The notes beneath the pieces were generated by a model. That model worked only from the letters and a program-made list of their open reading frames with translations, searched no databases and had not been told where the DNA came from. The translations under genes were made by a program, and so were the position numbers. Shown here in pieces: positions 42,285 through 52,461 of a DNA stretch of 64,000 bases; positions within the stretch are counted from its first letter, which is position 1; every line of letters starts with the position of its first letter. Source of the DNA: Chondrus crispus (lineage: Eukaryota > Rhodophyta > Florideophyceae > Gigartinales > Gigartinaceae); the NCBI RefSeq assembly GCF_000350225.1, contig NW_005178734.1, positions 186,001 through 250,000 on the forward strand, read 5' to 3'.

Positions 42285-42962
42285 CTACTTCTCCTCGATG
42301 GAGTCAAGCGGTAACGAGTCCACAGACGGGGTACTAATGACAAGGTATGCAAATCCTGGTCGATTCATGCCCAAAGACTCCGCAGTATCATCTGGATGGA
42401 TCGCTTCTGTGTCATAGTAGAAGCTGCGTTCCTGAGGTAACGCTCCAATTCGCGCGCAGTATGTGTCCATAAGCTTTGCCATTTTGGTAGTGCACCGCAG
42501 CCGAAACAAATATTCAGCCCTCGAGAATTCCGTGTCAAGGACCTAAAAAATACAGCAAAAATAACCTCGCGTGCAATTAATGTCAGAAGAACCTCAAAAA
42601 AGCGTTGTATAAAAATTGGGTGTGAAGAGCTCAAAAGTTCTTACCGTCACGTAATAACTTTCAGGATGGGCACCTGGGCGACCTTCCAAAAAAGTCGCAA
42701 GGGCTGGGTTCGGGACGGCTTGAAGGTAGTCTAGCCCTTGCATTCGAAGGGAGTCTGGTGTATCTGCGGGGTTGACTTCGTGGGAGTTGTAAAAGAGGGT
42801 ATAAGTGCCTGCAGGTTGGCGACGGTGAGCATGAAAGGCTTCGATCAAGCGATGGAGATGTGTGTGCTTTCTGAGTTTGAAGACAACCTCATGGTCGGTT
42901 GCGTTGGCGACGACGCGAACATCGATTGTATCCTCTGGCCCGGTTAGAAGGAGGCCAGGCAT
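42285..42962 (-). CDS. tandem SUMO-like (Rad60-SLD) protein, one intron
   Basis: Two exons on the minus strand, 42962-42645 and 42542-42285, are joined across a 102-nt intron (GTAAGAAC...TTTTTTAG) in phase 0, giving 191 aa. Exon 1 encodes a ubiquitin-fold domain (about residues 12-85: DVRVVANATDHEVVFKLRKH, LIEAFHAHRR, TLFYNSHEVNPADTPDSL). Exon 2 encodes a second one (about 108-185: EYLFRLRCTTKMAKLMDTYC, then EAIHPDDTAESLGM). The strand-helix pattern and the 'D-T-x-x-S-L' block match Rad60/Esc2-type SUMO-like domains. There is no C-terminal Gly-Gly (it ends SIEEK), so it is not a conjugated modifier. Rad60, Esc2 and NIP45 use such domains to contact SUMO enzymes in genome maintenance; here that role is inferred. 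The N-terminal extension of those proteins is absent. Confidence 0.8.
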
Positions 42963-45102
42963 GTTGAGACGGGGTGGGTGGGGTGAACAGCGCCAGCGTT
43001 TCCTGTGTGAAAAAAGCGGGCGAGCAAGGCCTTTTTGTGTTGGTTAAAACTGGGGATGGGGACCTTGCTGTCGGAGGGCAGACTGGGAACGTTAGAGCGT
43101 TGAAGAGGAGCGACGGAAGTGTGGGTTAGCGTGGTATCCCCCTTCCGTGAGGTTAGCGAGCGAAGAGATGATCGTGAATGTTGCCCTGAATGTGCTTGAA
43201 GGGGGTGGCTTGAGGTGCCCTGACTGCGTAGAAACTGGGCTGCATGACGGCAAGGTTTGCAAGAGACCTCGCTTCAGCTTTTTGGGATGCTTGTGAAGAC
43301 TGTGATTGTGGGCCAGCTGTTGCCAGCAACGTCTCGAGCCTCACATACTGTAGCCCCGAAGCCCTAAGAACTGTCGTCGCCAACCGCTATGCGACACTTG
43401 GATTTTTAATGCTTCTCATTGGAGAGGATTAAGTCAAAGGTCGACTTAGAGATCATACCGTTCCACGTTATCACGCGTCTTCCTCTTTGCCTCGCAATGT
43501 ACTGTACAGTCTTCCAAACGGTATCATACGGTTTTCGCAGGAAGACATCTCCTGCCATTTTGGCTCCTCTCCTAACCATCACACTCTACTTTGCCCTTCA
43601 TGCTCAACAAGCCAACGCAGCAAGCACCCGGTTGCATCCGACAGCGCCTGAGGAACATACGGCGTAGAAGGCAATTAAACCACCTTCCATGAACTTCGCT
43701 TTACCGAACGAAACAGAACCCAGAAGGCATGTGAGGCTTCGCTCACTTTGACATGACGAGACAGTAGAACCTACCATAGTGTCCAAATTTGCTTTTTTCC
43801 AAGTGGAGTTTGAAGTGAAAAACGTATTCCCGCTCTAGCTGCTTGTCAAGCTGAAAAGACACGCCAGCTCCAGTAAATTCAAATAGCGTTGTGAACGACT
43901 CAAATAACGATGCGACAGCGTTTGAACAATCAACTGAATATTTTGAAAGACTGGTGTTGCAATACCAAGGGTACTGTAACAGCAAATTTACAACGGTGTG
44001 CTCAGGCAGGCAGCAGGACTCCAATATACAGTACGGCTGCCTCTTGAGTAACTGAGAACAGTTACTCATGCATTATTCTGTACCCATCGTACCGCACAGT
44101 GCTACATACCGGCGGTGAGAGGGAAACTGTTTAGCTTCTCTCAAGACTTTTATAGGTCTCACACCGCCAACTCTTCGTTCGGAGTGACCCTCAGTGTCAT
44201 TTGGCATGGATTGGTTGAATGGGAGGAAAGCATTTCCAATAATTTTTTATAACATTTGGTATGGATTGGTTGAATGGGAGAAAAGCATTTCCAATAATTT
44301 TTTATAACCAATCCATTCATGCCAAATGTCAGGGTGCTCCGGTGCTGGCACCACCAACTCTTCGCTCGGAACGGCCCTCAGTTATGCGACGTTCGTCAAC
44401 TCTAACCCTTTGAAGTGAAATGGTTTGGCTTCAACCACGGGCAACGTGAAACATCTGCTTTATCGCGGGTTGTAGGTATTGATTATGTCTGATTCTCGTA
44501 CGTACATTATGTATACGTTTGCCGCCACTCTCCTCTGGTCATTCATGCAATTTCATTGTTACACTTTGCAACTCATAGCCCCTCTGAGGAAGAGTAGAAG
44601 CGTTACGCGTAGCCGCTGACGTAACACAGTGTTTAGTTTTACATGTATCTGACTTTAAGGGGGGCAACAGAGTACCTATGGGTACGGCGCAACATTTCGT
44701 TTTTGCATTCAGACAAGGCCACTCTAGATAAAGTTATGTTGTTGCCGTCTACAGCCCCGTAGCGGATCAATGATCGAGATAAAAACCCTATCACAACACG
44801 TGTCAGTGAACATGCACATGTCTTCAAGCTAATTGGGCCTCATTTTTTACCAATTTTCACACTGTGCCTCGTGCATCTCTAAGTTGCACCCCAGAGGGCT
44901 GCCCAATCACCCGCAAAGTACCAAGGGTACTGTAGAGCGTATTGATTTTGGTTGTACACAGTACCGACACAGCGGTCAGAGTCGCCTTTCCTTCAAATCC
45001 ACCACTGATCCAATCCCTGACATCATCAAAAGTGCATCCACCCTCATCTCCAAGAACCCCGCCATGGTCCTCCGCAGTCACCACAGCAACCGCACACCAA
45101 CC
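42963..45102. other. intergenic region with a MITE-like repeat
   Basis: About 2.1 kb between divergent genes. No coding frame could be supported. It contains the MITE-like element at 44196-44331 and several TACTGTA motifs (43341, 43500, 43972, 44026, 44930). Confidence 0.55.
44196..44331. repeat. MITE-like element with a 55-bp internal tandem duplication
   Basis: Terminal inverted repeats TGTCATTTGGCATG (left) and CATGCCAAATGTCA (right) differ by one base. Inside, a 55-bp unit is duplicated (44198-44252 and 44253-44307). A related 35-bp direct repeat around CCAACTCTTCG flanks the element (about 44162-44196 and 44350-44384). Confidence 0.7.
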
Positions 45103-45939
45103 ATGGCTTCGTCCGCATTCATCCTCTCCACGACCCCGTTTCTCTCTGGCCCTCGGCTCCGCTCTGGAAGTTTCACATCTTCCGCCCGACCACTGTCCCT
45201 AGGCGTCAGCCCGCACTCGCGCCGCGTGCGCACAACTCTACGCGCCAATGCCGAAACGGACGAGAAGACTCCGGCTACGGATTCTTCCTCCGCTTCTTCC
45301 CCCGAAGAACGCCCAAACACTACTTTTGAGGCGCCGTCCTTCGATACGGATGTCTTCTCCAACTTCGTCGATTCTGCCCAATCAAGAATCGAAGATCTGC
45401 AGAAACAATTCTCCGAAGTCGATTCGGACGAGCTTGTCGAAAACGCAAAGGAAACTTCTACAGGCCTCATCGACAACGTTTTAGCTGGAGATTGGCTTAA
45501 CCGTGGGGAGCTGTACGGAGGAATTCAGCTTGTCTTCGTCATTTTGCTCCTACGTTCCCCAGGCGGCCTTGATGGCCTCGTTTCTTTCCTCTGCGGGCCA
45601 TTGATCTTGTTTGCGGGAGCTTTCATCTCAGGAAAATCCCTATGGGATCTTGGACGGAAACAACTCTCTATCTGGCCTGCTCCCGTGCCCAACGGCGATC
45701 TTAAGACCAATGGACTTTATGAATACGTTCGCCATCCAATGTACTCTGGCCTTATTCTTGCTAGCGCTGGATGGTCCGTTTCCACGGGCTCTCCTGCCCG
45801 ACTAGCCCTGACTATAGCTTTCGCAGCCTTTCTCGCCAAAAAGATTTCCGTTGAAGAGGAATACTTGCTCGAGACATATCCCGAATATAGTACTTACTGC
45901 GACAAAGTCACAAACAAGATCCTTCCGGGCATCTACTAG
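45103..45939 (+). CDS. ICMT/PEMT-like membrane methyltransferase, probably plastid-targeted
   Basis: A 278-aa protein from ATG 45103 (ACCATGG context). Two upstream in-frame ATGs (45064, 44833) have poorer context, and the extra sequence does not look like protein. Residues 1-50 are Ser/Arg-rich with an early Phe (MASSAFILSTTPF), like a red algal plastid transit peptide. Residues 60-120 are acidic and helical. Three or four membrane segments follow (LYGGIQLVFVILLL; CGPLILFAGAFISG; HPMYSGLILASAGW; LALTIAFAAFLA). The signature NGLYEYVRHPMYSG near residue 205 and the EEEYLLETYPEYSTYCDKV tail are those of the isoprenylcysteine carboxyl methyltransferase/phospholipid methyltransferase superfamily, which uses S-adenosylmethionine. 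Substrate cannot be told from sequence. Confidence 0.85.
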   Translation: MASSAFILSTTPFLSGPRLRSGSFTSSARPLSLGVSPHSRRVRTTLRANAETDEKTPATDSSSASSPEERPNTTFEAPSFDTDVFSNFVDSAQSRIEDLQKQFSEVDSDELVENAKETSTGLIDNVLAGDWLNRGELYGGIQLVFVILLLRSPGGLDGLVSFLCGPLILFAGAFISGKSLWDLGRKQLSIWPAPVPNGDLKTNGLYEYVRHPMYSGLILASAGWSVSTGSPARLALTIAFAAFLAKKISVEEEYLLETYPEYSTYCDKVTNKILPGIY

Positions 45940-46628
45940 AAAGTGTCAAGACAACCCCTTGATAAGAAAGCGCGCATGGGCCTTGAATGAGTGGATAGAT
46001 CACCAGGGATCCTTGGGGGTGACGTCACTATATTCGCTGCATCTCCTCCGCAATCAATAAAGCCACCGTTTCTCCTATATACGGAGGATGCATCCTCCTT
46101 ACGCTAGTGGCAATGGTTTTCATATGCTGCTACGTTGGCTCTAAATGGCAAAGGAGAGGACACTTGCTACTATCTATGCCCGCGAATGGCATTCATTGCT
46201 ATCCATACACGCCCATGACGGGTCTCGTTGACAGTCCTAAGACGAGTTGCTGAAGCATTGAGAGACTTCGCACTCTTGACAAAAGTAAGCAAAACTCCGA
46301 CTTCCAGCTGAAGGACGGTTCACACCCCCCTCCTGACCTTCCAAGGCTAACCATGGCGTGTTCAAATTAGAACGCACTCGCCGGGTTTGGTTTCGATTCT
46401 GTAGGCAATTTCGTCTCAGGTGCGAAACGAAATGTCTTGCATAGCGATGCCTCAAACGCAACATCATCATAAGTGGATACCGTTGCCAAACATAGGTGAT
46501 TACGTTCGTTACCATCTTGTTACTGGACCATCTTTAAGTCGTGCAGAACAACGACTGTGTTCTCGATAGGAACATCGAGTTTCAACGTCAACTGGAATTG
46601 CCACCTCGTCTCTGCTCCGACGATCAAA

Positions 46629-49600
46629 ATGAAGGCACTTGAAGTCAGCGTAAGTAAGAGCATAACAAGGACACACTTCCATCCACAAGGAGCCCAATCC
46701 AGCGTCATGGTTCATTCTAACGTTTGCATACTGTTTCTTTCTCGAAACATGTTTCCTTCGTACCACACAGAGGAGGCTTGTGGCGAACACGAACATTTCT
46801 GAGACCTTACAACAGCTCTCTACATTTTCAAAGGTAAGGGGCTCAAAACTAGGCAAATTTCTTAAATGCCTGTCCTTCATCATTAGATGAACGATCTTCT
46901 CTCTCACGCATCTGGCCAACTAAAATTAAACTCTTTCGTGTTCGATACCCAATGTGACGGTAGAAAACAATCTCGAAACAGGTCGAAGACGCCGGGCAAG
47001 TCCTTGAGAACTGCAAAAATTTCTGCTCGAAAGCTGCTGGTGCTCAACGATTTGGTGAGGTCGTGGTCGTGCTAAGGTTTATCCGCAAGGCAAATCAGGA
47101 TGATGAATGGCTGCGCATGGCAGCGGAGATCATATTTCCCTCTCTCCCATCGCTTTATTCTCTTGTGCTACGTCTGTCCGACCCAGAAAAGAGAACCAGC
47201 CCGAAGCCAGGGCTTATGAACATGGCTATCACACCGGCAGTACAGAAAAGTGCAAAGGCGCTTCTTGTCTTATGTCGGATTTACGACTTATGCATTGACT
47301 TTTGCGAGGTGGACTGGGACGAGAGCAAAAAACACCTTCGTGTCCTCGCTGGGGCTGCTGCAGCAACCCTCTTCGGTTCCAATTTTCAGCGTGAAAGAGC
47401 TACTTCGAACGACACCGAATACGCCAGGGATGAAATGGCCAGACTCTCTAGTTATGCGTTGTCCAATATCCTTTTCAGCAGGCCCTCAATTATCCCGGAT
47501 GCGAGCAAGATTCTCGGAAAGCGAATTCCCACTCTAATGAACGTTCTCTTCGCCGCTCCCGAACTAAGCATTCAAAGAAGTATCATTTTGGTGTTACGAC
47601 TCTTGTATGACAATGCGAAGGACCTCAACAACTTGCATGCAGACATGCAGCGGAAGATCGAAAATGGTCTTTCTGCCACGCGCTTCGGCAACGGAGCAGG
47701 GCTTCATCTCTTCAAAGATTTTGATGTGAACTCCGATGATGCTGATACCCAAGCTGAAGTGATCATTTCAAAGATGCTTGACAATATTGATATCGTTTTG
47801 AAGTGCTTCACGTGCAATTGCACGGTTCAGATGAGGGGTAAAGTCAATGGCCGCATGAAAAAGGGTGGTTCCGTGAGAGCACCAGTTGACTGGAACAAAA
47901 ACTCAATTGTGGTCCACGCCAAGAACCAGCCTCCAGCTTATTTCCCTCTCCACAACATCTCAACCATGAAATGGTTAGCTGGCCACAAAGAAATTCGTCT
48001 CACTTTCCGTTCAGACTCGGAACTGAAGGATACACAGCTAACTGTGCGATTTGGTCCCGGAAATCGCGCATACCTTGGACAAGCAATCGAGAATAGAATT
48101 AAACGAGTCCTATCTCTAGTGTCTGAAGTTGAACCTTCGCTGGAGGATCCGGACGCCCGTCGCCCGTGCAGAAAAACTTCCGTGGCATACGATATGGCTA
48201 ATGCTTTGGGAATGACAAGTTCGCATGGGGATGATGACCAGGGCAGCGCCGAAGAGGAAAACGACGACTACAGCCCAAGCGATAATCAGTGTGACAGTGA
48301 CGAAAGAGTGTGCGATGCCCAAAGTAACAGCGAACAAAGCAGCCCGCGTGAGAATCAAAAAGAAACGTCTTCTGCAGAGGTCGTGCCTCGAAGTCAAGGC
48401 TCAGCACCAGAAGGTCCAGCACTAGTTTCCGGTACCGCAGCGAAAAACGTTTCAGCGCAGAAGTATCCGAATTTACCGCAGGAGACGGAAAAGGGAACAG
48501 AGGAATATGAAGTTCAGCAGAGATCGCTGACCCCTTCCTTGCGACACAGTGAGAATGATATGGACGCGCCAGACTTTTTTTCTGGGAAAGGAGAGCTCCG
48601 AATGGTGACGAAGGTGCCTGATGGCCACGCCTCATCAATAGAAAGTTCTCTAGATCGAGGGGCCGTCATGAAAGGTGATGGGGGAAAGAGTTGGGAGCAA
48701 GTTTGCGCTCAGTCCGGATATGAAGGTATTGCCAAAGAAGAGAACCAAGTGCTTCCTTCCCGAGAAGGCTTGGAGTCGTCTGATCTCTCCGAGAAGAAGC
48801 ACAGCAAGGCTGTTATCAGGTCGCAAGGCGTCGATACCATTGCCCAACCTAATGGTGACACCATGATGTCACTACTGGACAAGCCAAAACCCGGGAACTC
48901 AATGCAAAAAAATGTGAAACCCTCCTCGATTGCCTTCAAACAACACACGGGGTTTCGGAAGAGAACAGTCGCTAGTTCAAATGATGGTGACGGTGAAAGC
49001 ACTATTGTATCGATCCAATCGTCGGGAAGTAACCCCACAGAATCACGCCTTTCCAGTAGAGATGAAAGGATAAGAGTGAAGTTGCTCCACGCTGTTCGCG
49101 AGGTTGTGGAAGTAAGTGATAGTTGAGGCCTTGAGGTGACTTTCGATTTGCACGTTATCATAGCAAACATTGCAGAATTCTGACTTTCGCCCCCAATGCT
49201 AACAACGTTTGTGCACAGGCTCGCCAGAAAAAGTCTTCCCAAATTTCTCGAGACAACAAGAGTGAGCTGCAGCGTATTCGTGCAACACAGGCTAAGAAGG
49301 ACCGCGAACTGGTGATCAAATTTGTAACTGCCTTGAAGAAACATGCTACCATCCAGCGGCGAAAAATTGATGAATACAAAGCCCAGAAAACTAAGCTCAT
49401 CAGCGCTGCGAAGGGTCGCATTGTTAAGCTCAGGAGATCAGTCAGCGAAGTGGTGAAGAGAATGAAGAGTACGAATGCCGCAAACAAGGGCGAAATTGGA
49501 AACGCGAGAAAGAAAATGAACCGTGTTCGTGATCGCCTCATTGAAGACTTGCAACGGTGCATCGTGGAGAGTGTTTCTCATAAGAACTCGAGATCGAAGA

Positions 49601-49647
49601 CTGATTCCCTTTTCCAGGGAATTGCTAAGTTGCTTCAGACCAACTAA
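46629..49647 (+). CDS. putative meiotic chromosome axis core protein (SYCP2/Red1/ASY3-like), five exons
   Basis: Proposed exons: 46629-46649, 46771-46833, 46887-46937, 46982-49111 and 49219-49647, with GT-AG introns of 121, 53, 44 and 107 nt, all phase 0, giving about 897 aa. The last intron (GTAAGT...GCACAG) is secure. The first three exons are inferred, because the main frame is open to a stop at 46961 with no good ATG. Architecture: a helical N-terminal domain (about 46-300, with VVVVLRFIRKANQDDEWLRM and ALLVLCRIYDLCIDF), a beta-rich PH/Spt16M-like domain (about 348-425: DWNKNSIVVHAKN, HKEIRLTFRSDSEL, RAYLGQAIENRIKRVL), a long acidic disordered region (430-750), and a basic C-terminal coiled coil (756-897). 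This order matches SYCP2, ASY3 and Red1, which organise meiotic chromosome loops. Assignment rests on architecture, not strong identity; another coiled-coil chromatin protein is possible. Confidence 0.6.
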
Positions 49648-49832
49648 ACAGTTCACGGACGACAATGAGCGTTTATTATACTTGAGGACAAAAGCGCAAT
49701 CTTGAATCTGAGATTGTCCGAAGATTTGAATAAAGAGTGAAAATCTCTATGTGTGTCGACTTAAGACTGAACACATGCTTTGCTTTCAGAGCAAGGACCT
49801 CTCCTTTGCTTGTTTATTGACTCACTGACAGT

Positions 49833-50042
49833 ATGACAGCGCGATTGTCCGCATTGTTCCGGAAGGACGGTGCCATGAAACTCATCGGATTTCTGGCTGG
49901 GGTCTATAACCTTTGCTCGCTAACACAGATAGCGATGAGTGTACAGTGTCTTCATCCCAGCGGCGGCTCATCGGATGTAGGCTATTTCTATTCGACGTTT
50001 CTCGTGTTTGCCGTTTTTATCCTGTCTGTGCTAGGGTTGTGA
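49833..50042 (+). CDS. possible small membrane protein (69 aa)
   Basis: ATG 49833 opens 69 codons with two hydrophobic stretches (MKLIGFLAGVYNLC and YFYSTFLVFAVFILSVLGL). I do not recognise it. It lies in the 1.2-kb space after the axis-protein gene and is followed by a 21-A run (50081-50101), so it could also be the remnant of a retroposed transcript or an exon of something longer. Confidence 0.3.
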   Translation: MTARLSALFRKDGAMKLIGFLAGVYNLCSLTQIAMSVQCLHPSGGSSDVGYFYSTFLVFAVFILSVLGL

Positions 50043-50080
50043 AGTCCTCTTCTCTCAAACCAACAATTATACTGCTTCGC

Positions 50081-50101
50081 AAAAAAAAAAAAAAAAAAAA
50101 A
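50081..50101 (+). repeat. A21 homopolymer
   Basis: Twenty-one consecutive As, 39 nt after the small ORF stop. This is the only long poly-A in the window and is consistent with a retroposed 3' end; no flanking duplication was identified. Confidence 0.9.
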
Positions 50102-50830
50102 CGTTTACCTGCACAATCCGTAGCGAAGATGCATATAGCAGACTGATGAAGAGGCTGACATTCTCAATCGCTTTGCATGAGCGCGATTTTTACTTGACAG
50201 TAGTTTAGAAGCATTCCAGTTCATCACACACAACTCTGGCAATGCCCTAGCCCACAAGCGACCTTGAAGTACCTATTTTGTTTGGCGTGGACTGTTACTA
50301 CTGCTCAACTTGGATAGTTACTGTTCCTTCGCCAAGTAGAAGCAGAGATTGGTTTTAAAGGTCAAAATAAATCAGTGATACCAAAAGCAAAACTGAGCAA
50401 CGTGCATCTAACCTCGCTCACTCATATTTTTATACCGATAAGGAGACATATTGTAAGATAACCGCCCCTCCTACTGTAGGTACCCTTCAGTAACTTGAAA
50501 ACAAAAGATATCAAATTGAATGAGCACCAAAAGCGATTTTCCCGACACGTGGCATTTGTGCATGCACAAATCGAAATTTTGTCAGTCGTGGCGACCCATT
50601 CAAAAACCACTGTCTCCCGCCAAAAACTGCTAATCGCAACTGGTGTGATTCCGACCTTTTGTGTGTATGCTGCATGCTCACTCAGTGCTCACGACATGCC
50701 CGGCTGCAGCGGTGCAAGTGTTTAGACCGCAGCTTCTCAGTCTTGAAGTTTCTCTGTTTCTTGTCAGCTAGTGTTGCAGTGGCTGTCTTCTTGAGCCTGT
50801 TGCATCACCGGAATTTCCTCAACTAGCGTG

Positions 50831-52135
50831 ATGAGACGTTGTCAGCGCTTCAACAGTGAGTCAAATCTCTCGAGCGTTTTTCAAGTCAGGCTCGGGGGAG
50901 ACGTTTCTGAGAGTTTCTGTTGGCGAGCGCAGCTTGCCTCTCTACGTTGCCTTCAGCCTTCAAGCAATGGTCTACAACCAACTTCCTTCACGGCTACGGC
51001 GCGTGGAGCCTGGGAGAAGCGCCATCGCCACATTGCGCAGCTCAGTCCGAGTCCTGATGGCGGTCTGCTAGCTGTGGCCAGTAGTGATGCCGTCGTCGAG
51101 GTCCATGAACCAGGAGACAGAACCGGGGAATCTTTGCGTCTCACGCTCGAGCCGGTACACGACCGAATGCCAAGGACTAATCTTAAGTTTTCCGGAGCCG
51201 CTTGGCTCGCTCCGGCAGGCGCCGAGAGTGTTGTTATGGCTTTTGAGAACCTACCCCAGATGTGGCTTTTCGACTTGCAGACATGTTCGTTGGATAGACC
51301 GACGACGAAGATTCGGTTGGCGAGTACCACAACGCAAAGAAACTCAATCGACGCGGGTGTCTCTGATGTAGCGCGCGTGGATGACTATTGCTTTGCAGTT
51401 AGTCTGTATTCCGGGATGATCCAGGTGTACGATGTTCGCGCGAGCCATCGCAAGAATGATGGCATCGCGACTCTCTGTGCGACGGGGCGGTTCAGCGTAA
51501 TAGATACCCAAGGGATGTATATCTACCGTTCTGGCGGGGATAGCATCCATATGCACGACCGTCGGATGTTGCGCCCCATTCAGGTCGGATCCATCAAGTC
51601 TTTTGGCGGGCGACATTCATCTGCAGGGGGCGAGCAGGAGGTTGCAAGTGTGACGATTGGAAACGACGAGGATCGCCGCCCGTCCTTCTTAAAGGCATTG
51701 CCAGGGGCAGCACCAGGATGTGTGATGTACCAGACGTCTGGTGGAGCGGTTGGACACGTAGACATGGCAGCCAGCAAGCACGCTCTAGAACATATCCCAG
51801 AGGAGTCGATCACTTTGAAGCGACCAAGACCCATTGAAACAGGGTTGGACGAATACGGGACGGCCAGTGAGATGATGCATCAGCCATGGCATGTCAGAAG
51901 ACGACATTGCGATGTCAAGGTTGGGCCACTTGGGCAAGGCTGGAGGGTAGTAGCTCCGATTGCACATGGAGCAGGGGTACGCGTGATCACTTTTGGACCA
52001 GGGGTGAAGACGCGAAGCATGAGATTATGGAGGAAAGGATATTATAGTTGCGTCCATGCGATCAACTCGCAGTTTGATAAGTTCATCCTTGGAGGTAGTG
52101 ACTGCACATTAGAAACCATAGAAGCAAGTTTCTAG
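50831..52135 (+). CDS. WD40-like beta-propeller protein of unknown function
   Basis: A 434-aa single-exon protein; first ATG 50831. Propeller-like blades can be seen: IAQLSPSPDGGLLAVASSDA with VVEVHEPG (about 75-100), AESVVMAFENLPQMWLFDLQ (about 135-155), CFAVSLYSGMIQVYDVRAS (about 190-208), MYIYRSGGDSIHMHDRRMLR (about 230-250), and a last blade near FILGGSDCTLETIE. The repeats are divergent, with few complete WD ends. The N-terminus (1-60) is not conserved-looking, and an upstream exon cannot be excluded. Such proteins are scaffolds; no partner can be named. Confidence 0.65.
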   Translation: MRRCQRFNSESNLSSVFQVRLGGDVSESFCWRAQLASLRCLQPSSNGLQPTSFTATARGAWEKRHRHIAQLSPSPDGGLLAVASSDAVVEVHEPGDRTGESLRLTLEPVHDRMPRTNLKFSGAAWLAPAGAESVVMAFENLPQMWLFDLQTCSLDRPTTKIRLASTTTQRNSIDAGVSDVARVDDYCFAVSLYSGMIQVYDVRASHRKNDGIATLCATGRFSVIDTQGMYIYRSGGDSIHMHDRRMLRPIQVGSIKSFGGRHSSAGGEQEVASVTIGNDEDRRPSFLKALPGAAPGCVMYQTSGGAVGHVDMAASKHALEHIPEESITLKRPRPIETGLDEYGTASEMMHQPWHVRRRHCDVKVGPLGQGWRVVAPIAHGAGVRVITFGPGVKTRSMRLWRKGYYSCVHAINSQFDKFILGGSDCTLETIEASF

Positions 52136-52461
52136 CATTTTGGCGAACTGATATGGACGGAATTGATGGTCGACACGATCTGCTTTTTAAGTTAACCTTT
52201 GTTTTATTTAAAGAAATCGCAACCCTGCGCGTAAACTAGCCAGCTGACCGCTATTGTGCGCGCACGAGAATGAGTTGGCAGTGTTCTTTAGTGAGGGATT
52301 TAGTAAGTGTCCTATTTTATTCACCAGGGGCGTGCAGCGCGCATGTGTCTCATTCGAGTGCCATCACTAGACGACCTTGATCAAGCTATAGAAACGATAG
52401 CTCTCGGGCGCGAAACCGGGCATCTCGTGAAACCGAAATAGTTGGCTAAGACGCAAGGAAG

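Noticed and set aside
43743-44069. 108-codon minus-strand frame
   Set aside because: No domain or supporting context; length is within chance expectation.
44833-45102. Upstream start for the membrane methyltransferase
   Set aside because: The 90 extra residues look non-coding, and the ATG at 45103 gives a typical plastid transit peptide in good context.
46509-46919. 136-codon minus-strand frame
   Set aside because: It overlaps the inferred first exons of the axis-like gene and shows no domain.
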